64,000 bases of DNA from Aeromonas hydrophila subsp. hydrophila ATCC 7966. Its GTDB lineage: Bacteria; Pseudomonadota; Gammaproteobacteria; Enterobacterales; Aeromonadaceae. The notes beneath the pieces are model-generated. The model was not told the DNA's origin. It saw only the letters and a list, made by a program, of their open reading frames with translations, and did no database searches. The DNA lies in NCBI RefSeq assembly GCF_000014805.1, contig NC_008570.1:2237001-2301000 (forward strand). The letters are read 5' to 3'. Position numbers and translations under genes: made by a program. Positions 21,766 to 29,719 of this stretch are shown here, one piece after another. Positions within the stretch are counted from its first letter, which is position 1, and each line of letters starts with the position of its first letter.

Positions 21766-21969
21766 ATGTGGATACTACTAGCGCTTGTATTTATGGTGTT
21801 GGCGCTCAAGGCCTTCAGTGTCAGCTTCACATTTGCATTGATACCGTTCGCGTTAGGGATCTGGTGTTTCAGTAAATCCAACCTGGAGAGCTTGGAGACG
21901 TTCATGGCAGTTACTTTTATCCTCGGCCTGATTGGTTCTGCTGTGAATATAGTCATTAGCATGTGGTAA
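21766..21969 (+). CDS. Small hydrophobic membrane protein, 67 aa
   Basis: Unrecognised. It is almost wholly hydrophobic with two or three predicted helices (1-20, 22-37 and 46-66) and few charges (SKSNLESLE in the loop), similar in build to small holin-like or toxin peptides. The start is well defined, because AAGGA of the last 15-base repeat unit is seven bases from the ATG. The repeats upstream suggest adjustable expression. It lies at the right end of the prophage, and there is no antitoxin-like antisense RNA that I can see with confidence. Confidence 0.55.
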   Translation: MWILLALVFMVLALKAFSVSFTFALIPFALGIWCFSKSNLESLETFMAVTFILGLIGSAVNIVISMW

Positions 21970-22064
21970 TGCTTCATTGGGAATTCCGACAGAAATGGGA
22001 GCCCGAACTGCAGAGTTGGCTGTTTTTAATACACCCTCAAAATGAAAAGTGATAGCGTCCCTCT

Positions 22065-22084
22065 CGCTGTATGTATATACAGCA
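22065..22084. promoter_or_regulatory. LexA (SOS) box upstream of a 41-aa ORF
   Basis: CGCTGTATGTATATACAGCA: perfect CTGT-N8-ACAG core with an alternating AT spacer, symmetrical over 18 bases, 45 bases before ATG 22130. Confidence 0.85.
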
Positions 22085-22129
22085 TTCTTCACAGTCGAAA
22101 GATTGAGAAGTCACTTGAGGGACCACAGG

Positions 22130-22255
22130 ATGGAGTTACTACTGACGGAACTAGAAGCGTATCTTGAGGAGATCGATTTGACTCCTCAGGAACGGGATGC
22201 AATCACGCGCATCATAGCTAGTCTTCGCGATGAAATCACATATCACATGACATGA
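22130..22255 (+). CDS. SOS-controlled small acidic protein, 41 aa
   Basis: Unrecognised small ORF below the usual size limit. It encodes an amphipathic helix (MELLLTELEAYLEEIDL) and a second helix (PQERDAITRIIASLRDEI), acidic overall, like a compact helical hairpin. There is a weak ribosome site (ACAGG) five bases before ATG 22130. A near-perfect LexA box 45 bases upstream and an intrinsic terminator just downstream make a complete transcription unit. Phages and plasmids often place inhibitors of RecA, cell division or host repressors under such boxes. No homology to DinI, PsiB or TisB is apparent. Confidence 0.6.
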   Translation: MELLLTELEAYLEEIDLTPQERDAITRIIASLRDEITYHMT

Positions 22256-22266
22256 ATGTGTTCAGA

Positions 22267-22303
22267 AAAGCCCACCATAAGCCTGCCATGTGTGGGCTTT
22301 TTT
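22267..22303 (+). terminator. Terminator after the SOS-controlled ORF
   Basis: AAAGCCCAC / GTGGGCTTT stem with a 16-base loop, followed by TTT; 12 bases past the stop at 22255. Confidence 0.8.
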
Positions 22304-22367
22304 ATGGCAGCAGTACTGATGGCGCGAAAATTGCTCGAGTTTAGAGATTCAAACAGAGGAGGTGGTC

Positions 22368-22808
22368 ATGATAATCGGTGCGGCTCAATCTCAGTTCATA
22401 GCGCCATCGCAGATAGACAATCAGAACACGTCGAATTTTAGACAGCAACAAAACAGCATTAAGCTCGCTGAAGATCGCGTCACTCTCGGTGGAAATGGTG
22501 ATGCCGATGCTCCAACTTACGATCGTTCAGGGATTGTGAAAAAGCCGCAGGAGCGCAGTCTTACCCAGATAGCTTTGGATCATTTGCTTGCACAGAGGAT
22601 TGGCCTCAGTAAAGAGAAGCTGGATGAGATCGAACAGAAGAAGAAAGAAATAGCTGACAACCCAAAACTGTCTGATAAAGACAAGCAGGGCATGCTCGAA
22701 GATCTGGAAAAGCAGAAGGAAGACCTCATTAAGGAGGCAAGCGAGCGACGGAAAGATCGGGGGGATGAAGACAGGCAGTCAAATCCCACATCACCACAGA
22801 CCGCGTGA
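22368..22808 (+). CDS. Hypothetical coiled-coil protein, 146 aa
   Basis: Unrecognised. A polar, Gln/Asn-rich N-terminus (IIGAAQSQFIAPSQIDNQNT) and a linker are followed by a long charged coiled coil (KEKLDEIEQKKKEIADNP, KQGMLEDLEKQKEDLIKEA) and a disordered tail. No signal peptide or TM helix is present. GAGGAGG lies before ATG 22368; GTG 22362 is also in frame. The composition is closer to host genes than to the prophage, so it may be the first chromosomal gene to the right or a host gene at the prophage border. Confidence 0.55.
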   Translation: MIIGAAQSQFIAPSQIDNQNTSNFRQQQNSIKLAEDRVTLGGNGDADAPTYDRSGIVKKPQERSLTQIALDHLLAQRIGLSKEKLDEIEQKKKEIADNPKLSDKDKQGMLEDLEKQKEDLIKEASERRKDRGDEDRQSNPTSPQTA

Positions 22809-23289
22809 TTTAGCCCTCTCATTAGTGGCAACAATTTGCCTCTTCAACACTGATCCATTGCCACCATGCATCGTCCAGGGATTGATACGATCTTGATGGG
22901 CTGAACTGCATTGGTTGAGTTTTTGTTCGATGTAGATGGGTTAATTTTGGGGCAATTTTGGGGCAAAACGAGAGGGAAAATACGGGGAAATGGGGGTAAA
23001 AAGGGGCTAGAACGATTTGTAAAAATTCAGGGATATCACAGGCATGGCGCGCCCTCCGGGCGAATTAAGCCTGCACAATACTGTTGTTACTCGAAAGCAC
23101 TGGAATGTCCCGGTTGATCTGTCAAATGGCGCGCATTATGGCACAGATCCCCCGAAAGTTTTAGCAAGAACTGTGATCCGGGCCTATTGCAGGGGGGATA
23201 GAGAGGGTGGTGCTGTGCGCTCGCGCACCTTGGCGGCCATGGCCGCGTCGATCCGATTGCAACGGGCGCTGACGACTGCCTCTCGACAT
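22809..23289. other. Non-coding border region between prophage and actP
   Basis: No gene seen. It holds a perfect tandem repeat of AATTTTGGGGC (22943-22953, 22954-22964) in a G-rich tract, followed by ordinary GC-rich sequence. The right attachment site should be near here if the prophage ends at this point, but no partner copy is inside the window. Confidence 0.35.
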
Positions 23290-23316
23290 GAAAAAAGCCG
23301 GCCCTGGGGCCGGCTT
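23290..23316 (-). terminator. Terminator of yjcH-actP
   Basis: On the minus strand AAGCCGGCCC / GGGCCGGCTT with a CA loop, followed by TTTT; 20 bases after the actP stop. Confidence 0.9.
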
Positions 23317-23335
23317 GCAACCGTCAATCGAAGGT

Positions 23336-24991
23336 TCAGTGGGAGCTGGCGCTGGCTGCCCCCAGTCCGGTCTGGGAGCGGACGAACTGCGGGAAGAACT
23401 TGGCGTGCTCGTCGAGCGCATTTTGCGACTTGTCGGTGACCGAGAACAGCCAGATCCCGACGAAGGCCACCGCCATGGAGAAGAGAGCGGGGTACTCGTA
23501 GGGGAAGATGGCCTGAGCATGGCCCAGCACCTTCACCCACACGGTCGGGCCCAGGATCATCAGGCTGACCGCGCTCACCAGCCCCAGCCAGCCGCCGTAG
23601 ACGGCGCCGCGAGTGGTCAGGCGAGACCAGAACATGGAGAGGAACAGCACCGGGAAGTTGCAGCTGGCGGCGATGGAGAAGGCCAGACCCACCATGAAGG
23701 CGATGTTCTGCTTCTCGAACAGGATGCCTAGACCGATGGCCACCACCCCCAGCACCACAGTGGTGTACTTGGAGACGCGCAGCTCGTCGGCTTCGTTGGC
23801 CTTGCCCTTCTTGAGGACGCTGGCATAGAGATCGTGGGAGACCGCCGAGGCACCGGCCAGGGTCAGCCCGGCCACCACCGCCAGGATAGTGGCAAACGCC
23901 ACGGCGGAGATGAAGCCGAGGAACAGGCTGCCGCCTACCGCATCGGCCAGATGGATGGCGGCCATGTTGGTGCCACCCAGCAGGGCGCCGGTGGCGTCCT
24001 TGAAGTCCGGGTTGGTGCTGACCAGCAGGATGGCGCCAAAGCCGATGATGAAGGTCAGGATGTAGAAGTAGCCGATAAAGCCGGTGGCATAGAACACGCT
24101 TTTGCGCGCTTCCTTGGCGTCACTCACGGTGAAGAAGCGCATCAGGATGTGGGGCAGGCCGGCAGTACCGAACATCAGGGCCAGACCCAGCGAGATGGCG
24201 GAGATGGGATCGGCGACCAGGCCGCCTGGGCTCATGATGGCGATGCCCTTCTCGTGCACCTTGACCGCTTCACTGAACAGGGTGCCGATGTCGAAGTTGA
24301 CCGACTTCATCACCATGATGGCCATGAAGCTGGCACCGGAGAGCAGCATCACCGCCTTGATGATCTGCACCCAGGTGGTGGCCAGCATGCCGCCGAACAG
24401 CACGTAGAGCACCATCAGAATGCCGACCAGCACCACGGCCACATGGTATTGCAGGCCGAACAGCAGCTCGATCAGTTTGCCGGCACCCACCATCTGGGCG
24501 ATCAGGTAGAGGGCGACCACCACCAGCGAGCCGCTGGCGGAGAGGGTGCGCACCTCGGTCTGCTTGAGACGGTAGGAGGCCACGTCGGCAAAGGTGTACT
24601 TGCCGAGGTTGCGCAGCCGCTCCGCGATCAGGAACAGGATGATGGGCCAGCCCACCAGAAAGCCGATGGAGTAAATCAGGCCATCGTAGCCGGAGGTGTA
24701 GACCAGCGCGGAGATGCCGAGGAAAGAGGCGGCGGACATGTAGTCACCGGCGATGGCCAGGCCATTCTGGAAGCCGGTGATGCGCCCGCCGGCGGCGTAG
24801 TAGTCGGAGGCCGAGCGGTTGCGCTTGGAGGCCCAGTAGGTGATGAACAGGGTGGCCGCCACGAAGATAACGAACATCACGATGGCCGAGATATTGAGCG
24901 GTTGGCGATGGACCTCGCCGGTCAGCGCATCGGCTGCCAGCAGGGGGGAGGAGGCCAGCGTGGCCAGCAACAGCAGAGACTTGCCTTTCAT
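23336..24991 (-). CDS. actP: Cation/acetate symporter ActP
   Basis: Sodium-solute symporter that takes up acetate and other short carboxylates. 551 aa, normal for ActP. An N-terminal signal-like helix ([20 protein letters not shown]) is followed by about 13 membrane helices, with the SSS-family stretch [31 protein letters not shown] (residues about 61-91) and a [12 protein letters not shown] loop. It overlaps yjcH by four bases (ATGA), as in E. coli acs-yjcH-actP, but acs is not adjacent here. A strong terminator follows. The neighbouring exonuclease and DUF294 genes form a cluster also seen in other gammaproteobacteria. Confidence 0.95.
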   Translation of the reverse strand: MKGKSLLLLATLASSPLLAADALTGEVHRQPLNISAIVMFVIFVAATLFITYWASKRNRSASDYYAAGGRITGFQNGLAIAGDYMSAASFLGISALVYTSGYDGLIYSIGFLVGWPIILFLIAERLRNLGKYTFADVASYRLKQTEVRTLSASGSLVVVALYLIAQMVGAGKLIELLFGLQYHVAVVLVGILMVLYVLFGGMLATTWVQIIKAVMLLSGASFMAIMVMKSVNFDIGTLFSEAVKVHEKGIAIMSPGGLVADPISAISLGLALMFGTAGLPHILMRFFTVSDAKEARKSVFYATGFIGYFYILTFIIGFGAILLVSTNPDFKDATGALLGGTNMAAIHLADAVGGSLFLGFISAVAFATILAVVAGLTLAGASAVSHDLYASVLKKGKANEADELRVSKYTTVVLGVVAIGLGILFEKQNIAFMVGLAFSIAASCNFPVLFLSMFWSRLTTRGAVYGGWLGLVSAVSLMILGPTVWVKVLGHAQAIFPYEYPALFSMAVAFVGIWLFSVTDKSQNALDEHAKFFPQFVRSQTGLGAASASSH

Positions 24992-25299
24992 GATTGGGCT
25001 CCCTTGAGGATCTTCTGGTTCAGTTCGTCAAACTCGCCGTTGGCCCGAAACACATAGATGCCGGTCAACACGAAGGAGGAGAGGATGAGGCCCACTCCGA
25101 CCGGGATGCCGCGGGTAATGGTGGACCCTTCGCTCAAGGGGGTGCCAAGCCAGCCGGGGGCGAAGGCGATGAGCATGATGAAGGCCAGATAGAGCCCCAG
25201 CATCAGGATGGAGAGGGACCAGGCAAAGCGCTGGCGCTTGGCGACCAGCTCCTGGAAGTTGGGATCTTGCTGGATCCGAAGATACGGTTGCTGTTCCAT
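24988..25299 (-). CDS. yjcH: DUF485 inner-membrane protein YjcH
   Basis: Small (103 aa) two-helix membrane protein, the regular companion of ActP. N-terminal [20 protein letters not shown] is the DUF485 signature, with helices at about 26-46 and 67-85. It is thought to assist or regulate acetate symport, with no catalysis known. I choose ATG 25299, since GGAGC lies seven bases upstream; the frame opens earlier at 25317. Transcribed with actP. Confidence 0.93.
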   Translation of the reverse strand: MEQQPYLRIQQDPNFQELVAKRQRFAWSLSILMLGLYLAFIMLIAFAPGWLGTPLSEGSTITRGIPVGVGLILSSFVLTGIYVFRANGEFDELNQKILKGAQS

Positions 25300-25408
25300 T
25301 GCAGTGCTCCATGACATTGAGTGTCGACGGTGAATGAAGGGAGGTCCCTACCGAGCAGCAGGGCTGCCCATGTAAGCAAAATGTGAATCAAATGTTATTT
25401 GTGGGCAA

Positions 25409-26035
25409 TTAGACTTTGGGATAAGCCAGTGGCCCGCCCCGGGTGAGGCGCAAGAAGATGAGGGCGGCGGTGATGGCGTCACTCAGGGCGTCGTGGGCGG
25501 GCAGGGTCGGCAGACCGATGTGGCTGCTGATGGCGGCCAGATGCAGGTCGATGGCGGCATCGGGATAACGGCGATAGAGGTGATCGTGGTAGAGCCGGCT
25601 CACCTCTATCCCCCGTTGCGCCAGGGTCAGCCCCCAGCATCGCTGGCAGGCGAGATTGAGGATCCGCAGGTCGTAGGCGATGTGATACCCCACCAGTTCA
25701 CGCGGGCCGATAAAGGCGAGCAGCAGGCGCAGCGCGGCTTCCAGCGTCATGCCCTGTTGCAGATCCTGATGGCGCAGACCGTGGATCACCACCGAATGTT
25801 CGCTCAGGCTGGCCGGCGCTTGCACCCGGATGGACAGCGCCTCGCCGGTCAGCACCCGGTTGCCCTGGATGCGCACCGCGCCGATGGCGACGATCTCGGC
25901 CTGGGCGGGATCCAGGCTGGTGGTCTCGAAGTCGAGGGCGACCCACTCGTCGGCGGGCGGGTCGGCATAGAGCGGGGCAAACGCCGGGTCTTGAACGCGG
26001 CGGCCATGCCAATGACGGCGCAGGCGGCTCAACAT
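25409..26035 (-). CDS. DEDDh 3'-5' exonuclease, DNA Pol III epsilon-like
   Basis: 208-aa exonuclease-domain protein. Catalytic residues are seen in order: ALDFETTSLD (Asp and Glu of motif I), VGYHIAYDLRIL (motif II Asp) and LPAHDALSDAIT (His and Asp of motif III). It resembles epsilon/ExoX-type proteins but is not DnaQ itself; it lies downstream of a cNMP/CBS/DUF294 protein, a pairing conserved near actP in several gammaproteobacteria. ATG 26035 follows the DUF294 stop by two bases, implying translational coupling. Substrate unknown; turnover of signalling nucleotides or short DNA is possible. Confidence 0.85.
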   Translation of the reverse strand: MLSRLRRHWHGRRVQDPAFAPLYADPPADEWVALDFETTSLDPAQAEIVAIGAVRIQGNRVLTGEALSIRVQAPASLSEHSVVIHGLRHQDLQQGMTLEAALRLLLAFIGPRELVGYHIAYDLRILNLACQRCWGLTLAQRGIEVSRLYHDHLYRRYPDAAIDLHLAAISSHIGLPTLPAHDALSDAITAALIFLRLTRGGPLAYPKV

Positions 26036-26037
26036 GG

Positions 26038-27825
26038 CTATTGCCTCAGACGAAAGTGCAAGGTGAGCCACTGCTGGAACTTCTTCACCTGATGCAGCGC
26101 CTGGCGCAGCAGATCCCGCTCGCCGTGGCTGAGATCATTCACCTGCACCCGGCTCTCTCCTTCCTTGAGCTGGCTGCGCAGCCGCAAGCGGACGAACAGC
26201 CTGAACGCCTCCGCCAGATTGTCGCCAAAACCGGTACTGAGCCGCCCGGCCGTCACCAGCGCCTCGATCCGTGCCAGGGTCGAGGTCTCCAGAATGGCGG
26301 CTTCCAGCGCCAGCATGCGAATGCCGTGTACCAGCGGGAAGAGGCCACCGCGTTTCAGATCCAGTCCCTCCGGTGCCCGCTCCAGACGGCCAAACAGGGT
26401 GAGCGGCGCATGAAACGCCACCGCCGGTCGCACCATCTCCGCCAGCAGATCTCGCCGCTCGGCCAGCTGCTCGCGCAACTTGCGGGCAAGAGGAGGAAGC
26501 AGGGCGCGATCGCCGGCGATGGGGTGGGCATCGGCCAGGGTGGCGAGCCAGAGCAAGTCTGCTTCACTGGCCTCGACGCAGGCCCGTTCGATCTCCTGCT
26601 GCCAGAGCGCCAAGGGCTTCACCCAGGCAGGATTGTTGACCATCACCCGGCCGGGGCAGGGCGGGTAACCGAGCCGGGCCAGCAGATCGCTGAAGGCGGC
26701 CAGGTCGGCCTGCTGGGTCGGCCAGTGCAGGTCGGCGGGCAGGATCAGGGCATTGTCCTGATCGGTTTTGAGGATCTGCTCGCCGCGTCCCTCCGAGCCC
26801 AGCATCAGCAGGCAGACCCGCTCCTGCACCGCGGGCGGGATCACCAACGCAAAGGCCTGGGCGATCAGCTGCTCGTTGATGGTGGCGATGAGCTTCATCA
26901 AAAAGGCGGTGTGGATCCCCTGGCCGAACAGGGAGCGGGTCAGCTGTTGCTGCTCCCGGGCCACCGCTTCCAGCGCCGGCAGGGTGTCGGCGCGGGCGAT
27001 GCGCAGGGTCAGCACATGGGAGTGGGTGGAGAAGAGGCCGAGCACCTGGGTCAGGTGCAGGATCCCCGCCACCTCCTGCCCCTGCCAGACCACCAGCCGC
27101 TTGATGCGATGGCGGGTCATCAGCAGCAGGGCGTCGAACAGATAGCTGTCCAGTGGCAGGCCGATGAGCGGGGTCGGATCCAGTACCGCCAGCGGCGTCG
27201 TCAGTGGCAGTCCCTTGAGCGTCAGGGCGTGCAGCAGGGTTTTGCGGGTCGCCAGACTCAGGCTGCCATCCGTGGCCGGGTAGAGTAGGCAGTCGGTGCC
27301 CTTGGCCACCATGGCCTCGGTGGCGGCCAAGAGCGACAGGCGGCTGTCGACGATGAGTGCCGGCTGCAGATGGCCGGGCTCGATGCGGGTCAGGATGAAC
27401 TCCGCCAGATTTTTCTGCCCCAGCTGGGCGCGCTGCTCCTGCTGCTGTTGCCGCTGTGCCAGGCTGGCGGTGAAGTAGCGAGCGAAGGCGGGGTTGCCCT
27501 CGCACAGCTCGATGAAGGTGCCTCTGGGGATCAGCTGGCAGAGCAGATCTTCCAGCGCACTGAACTGGTGGCGGCAGTGGCCGTCGAACTGGGCGCGCAC
27601 GTCGAACAGGTCCCCCTCGCCATAGTCGCCAAACTGGTGATGAGGGCTCGACTCCTCGACCGCCCCCTTGAGGACGAGATAGAGGCCGGGGGGGGCATCG
27701 CCGGCCTTGAGCACAGGCTGGCCGGCGCGAAAGTAGCAGATGGAGAGGTGCTGCTCGAGCCGTTGGCGCTCTTCTGCGGTCAGGCAGTCAAACGGCGGGC
27801 GGGCAAAGTTGAACAGGCTGGTCAT
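26038..27825 (-). CDS. cNMP-binding/CBS/DUF294 nucleotidyltransferase-like protein, 595 aa
   Basis: Signal-transduction protein with three parts. Residues about 15-125 form a cyclic-nucleotide-binding-type barrel (FRAGQPVLKAGDAPPGLYLV). Residues about 150-280 are a CBS pair. The rest is a DUF294 nucleotidyltransferase with the motif GSEGRGEQ followed by TDQDN (about residues 345-359), plus a helical DUF294 C-terminal domain. The family resembles GlnD-like uridylyltransferases and may modify a partner in response to a nucleotide. It is followed by an exonuclease gene two bases away, and then yjcH-actP, so a link to acetate metabolism is likely but inferred. Confidence 0.88.
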   Translation of the reverse strand: MTSLFNFARPPFDCLTAEERQRLEQHLSICYFRAGQPVLKAGDAPPGLYLVLKGAVEESSPHHQFGDYGEGDLFDVRAQFDGHCRHQFSALEDLLCQLIPRGTFIELCEGNPAFARYFTASLAQRQQQQEQRAQLGQKNLAEFILTRIEPGHLQPALIVDSRLSLLAATEAMVAKGTDCLLYPATDGSLSLATRKTLLHALTLKGLPLTTPLAVLDPTPLIGLPLDSYLFDALLLMTRHRIKRLVVWQGQEVAGILHLTQVLGLFSTHSHVLTLRIARADTLPALEAVAREQQQLTRSLFGQGIHTAFLMKLIATINEQLIAQAFALVIPPAVQERVCLLMLGSEGRGEQILKTDQDNALILPADLHWPTQQADLAAFSDLLARLGYPPCPGRVMVNNPAWVKPLALWQQEIERACVEASEADLLWLATLADAHPIAGDRALLPPLARKLREQLAERRDLLAEMVRPAVAFHAPLTLFGRLERAPEGLDLKRGGLFPLVHGIRMLALEAAILETSTLARIEALVTAGRLSTGFGDNLAEAFRLFVRLRLRSQLKEGESRVQVNDLSHGERDLLRQALHQVKKFQQWLTLHFRLRQ

Positions 27826-28001
27826 GGCAATCCTTGGCCGGTGGCGTCAAGCCAGTCTGACAAAGCGGCGCCTGGCCAGCCAGCCGACTTTAGTCGCACG
27901 CGCCGCGGCAGTGGGAAACCGGGCTCCTCGCTGTACCTGGCGATAACACTCTGATAACGTGGTGGTATGACCAGTGTGAGCTCAGGAGAGGACAGGGGAA
28001 A

Positions 28002-28808
28002 ATGGAAAAACCAAGGGTCAAATGCGAGATCCGGGACGGCATCGCCGAGGTGATGCTGGCGCGGGGCGACAAGCTCAATGCGCTGGACAGGGCCATGTTC
28101 AGCGCCATCGACGGGGTACTCGAGCAGTTGCGCCAGCACAAGGGGTTGCGGGCGGTGATCCTGCACGGGGAGGGGCGGGCCTTTTGTGCCGGGCTGGATG
28201 TGAAATCCATGCTCAAGCAGCCGGTGGCGGCGCTCGAGATCTTAAAACGCGAGGCGGATGAAGCCACCAACCTGGCCCAGCGGGTGGCTTATGGCTGGCA
28301 TCAGTTGCCGGTGCCGGTGATCGCCGTGACTCAGGGGGTCTGCTTTGGCGGCGGGCTGCAGATCGCGCTCGGCGCCGACTTTCGCTTCAGCACCCCCGAT
28401 TGCCGCTTCTCGGTGATGGAGATTAAGTGGGGCATCATCCCCGACATGAGCGGCTGCGTCACCATGCGCAACCTGATGGGGGTGGATACCGCCATGGAAC
28501 TGGCCATGAGCGGGCGTGAGCTGCCGGCGCCGGAGGCCAAGTCCCTTGGGCTGGTGAGCCGGGTCTGCGACGATCCGCTGGCCGAGGCGCGGGAGTTCGC
28601 GAAGACCCTCATCACCAAGTCGCCGGACGCGCTGGCGGGGATCAAGCAGCTCTACAACCAGGCCTGGGCCCGCAGCGACGAGGCGATGCTGAAAGAAGAG
28701 ACCCGATTGCAAAAGCAGATCCTGGGTCGGCCGAATCAGTGGCGCGCCACCCTCAACAGCCTGTTTCGCTGGCGTCTGCCGTTCGGGCCGCGCCGCAATG
28801 CGCTCTGA
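28002..28808 (+). CDS. Crotonase/enoyl-CoA hydratase family protein, 268 aa
   Basis: Crotonase-fold enzyme acting on an acyl-CoA. The oxyanion-hole segments are seen: GEGRAFCAGLDVKSM (about residues 50-64) and VCFGGGLQIALGAD (about 111-124). The usual catalytic Glu positions read FSVMEIKWGIIPDMSG, keeping one Glu but with Asp in the second place, which is more like dienoyl-CoA isomerases than hydratases. The substrate cannot be set. ATG 28002 follows GGGGAAA. A single gene, transcribed away from the DUF294 gene, with its own promoter region. Confidence 0.85.
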   Translation: MEKPRVKCEIRDGIAEVMLARGDKLNALDRAMFSAIDGVLEQLRQHKGLRAVILHGEGRAFCAGLDVKSMLKQPVAALEILKREADEATNLAQRVAYGWHQLPVPVIAVTQGVCFGGGLQIALGADFRFSTPDCRFSVMEIKWGIIPDMSGCVTMRNLMGVDTAMELAMSGRELPAPEAKSLGLVSRVCDDPLAEAREFAKTLITKSPDALAGIKQLYNQAWARSDEAMLKEETRLQKQILGRPNQWRATLNSLFRWRLPFGPRRNAL

Positions 28809-28891
28809 CAGGCAGGGATAAACAAGAAATGGTATCGATCTGGTGCCAAGGCTATTGAGGGTCCCCAGTATCTGATCGAACTGTTCTGGTT

Positions 28892-29215
28892 TCATTTCCT
28901 TATCTGCGGGTTGGGCCCGTTGGTGACACTGAGGCCCAGCAGGTAGGGGCGCTCCAGATCGGAGAATTGCTCGATCGGCTCGATGGAGCAGAACTGATAC
29001 AGGCCGCTCTGGTTGTAGTAAATGAGATCCCGATTCGGGCAGAGGATGGCAAACAGCTTGAGCTGGTCATTGACCTCTTCGGTCTTGAGCGCCTGTACTG
29101 TGCCATGGCCGGACCCGCGATTGTGATCGGGTCAGATGACGGCGGTGTAATAGGTCGGATGGTAGGTATCAGCGTTTGCTGTGGCAAGACAGGCTGTTGA
29201 TTTGAGTAGTAAAGG
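28892..29215 (-). pseudogene. Degenerate small secreted-protein gene with an in-frame stop
   Basis: The minus strand from 29131 to a TGA at 28892 encodes a convincing protein end (LKLFAILCPNRDLIYYNQSG, then CSIEPIEQFSDLERPYLLG) with host-like codon use, but no start codon. The same frame continues upstream beyond a TGA (29132-29134) as a signal-peptide-like stretch (LLLKSTACLATANADTYHP). This looks like one gene split by a nonsense codon. I do not recognise the family. It sits against the ogr remnant at the edge of the P2-like island. Confidence 0.4.
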
Positions 29216-29220
29216 GGGCA

Positions 29221-29472
29221 ATGCGGGTTTATTGCAAAGTGTGTGGCCAGCGAGGCCGCATTACCAAGGCCAACCGACTGAGCGATGACGTCTCGGATCT
29301 CTACTGCCAGTGCACCGATGCCGAGTGTGGCCACAGCTGGGTGGCCACCTTGTCGTTCGCCCACACCCTAAGCCCTTCGGCCAAGACCACCAATCAGCTG
29401 GTACTCAGCTTGATGGGGTCGCTCACGCCAGAGGGGCGGCAGTTAGTATTGAAAGGATTGGGGGCGCAGTAG
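29221..29472 (+). CDS. ogr: Ogr/Delta-like zinc-finger activator of P2-type late genes
   Basis: 83-aa relative of P2 Ogr and P4 Delta, zinc proteins that activate P2 late promoters by contacting RNA polymerase alpha. Seen: CKVCGQRGRI near the N-terminus and the second pair C-x-C...C (YCQCTDAECGHSW), the family signature C-x2-C-x(n)-C-x4-C. It is alone, since no P2 late genes remain nearby, so it is a remnant of a P2-like prophage whose other recognisable trace is the gpA fragment at 34-35 kb. A terminator overlaps its stop. Confidence 0.85.
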   Translation: MRVYCKVCGQRGRITKANRLSDDVSDLYCQCTDAECGHSWVATLSFAHTLSPSAKTTNQLVLSLMGSLTPEGRQLVLKGLGAQ

Positions 29473-29484
29473 CCCCCTTGTTCG
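29460..29484 (+). terminator. Terminator of ogr
   Basis: GGGGGC / GCCCCC stem with a six-base loop overlapping the ogr stop codon, then TTGTTCGTT. Confidence 0.65.
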
Positions 29485-29719
29485 TTACACTCTATATCGT
29501 AATAAATTTTTTCATGTTGTTTCGTCGCGACCTAATATCGGAAAATCAAAAACGTAAAATGCAAAGTGAGAAACGAGAAACGCATTTAGCGCCTGAGTAA
29601 TTTTGCATTGTTATGTATGCCATGCAATCAATAAACGTAATCATCTACGACTATTTCTTGCTCACACCTGGCATTCATCAGACTTTCGCGTACTGCATTG
29701 CGGCCTTCGAAGCAGCTAA

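Noticed and set aside
23834..25057. 407-aa plus-strand ORF opposite actP
   Set aside because: Gly/Asp/His/Gln-rich shadow of a GC-rich membrane-protein gene; no ribosome site or family.
25340..25408. CRP site upstream of yjcH (TGTGA-N6)
   Set aside because: Only one half-site matches; the right half is too divergent to call.
26041..27288. 415-aa ORF opposite the DUF294 gene
   Set aside because: Antisense shadow; composition dictated by the opposite strand.
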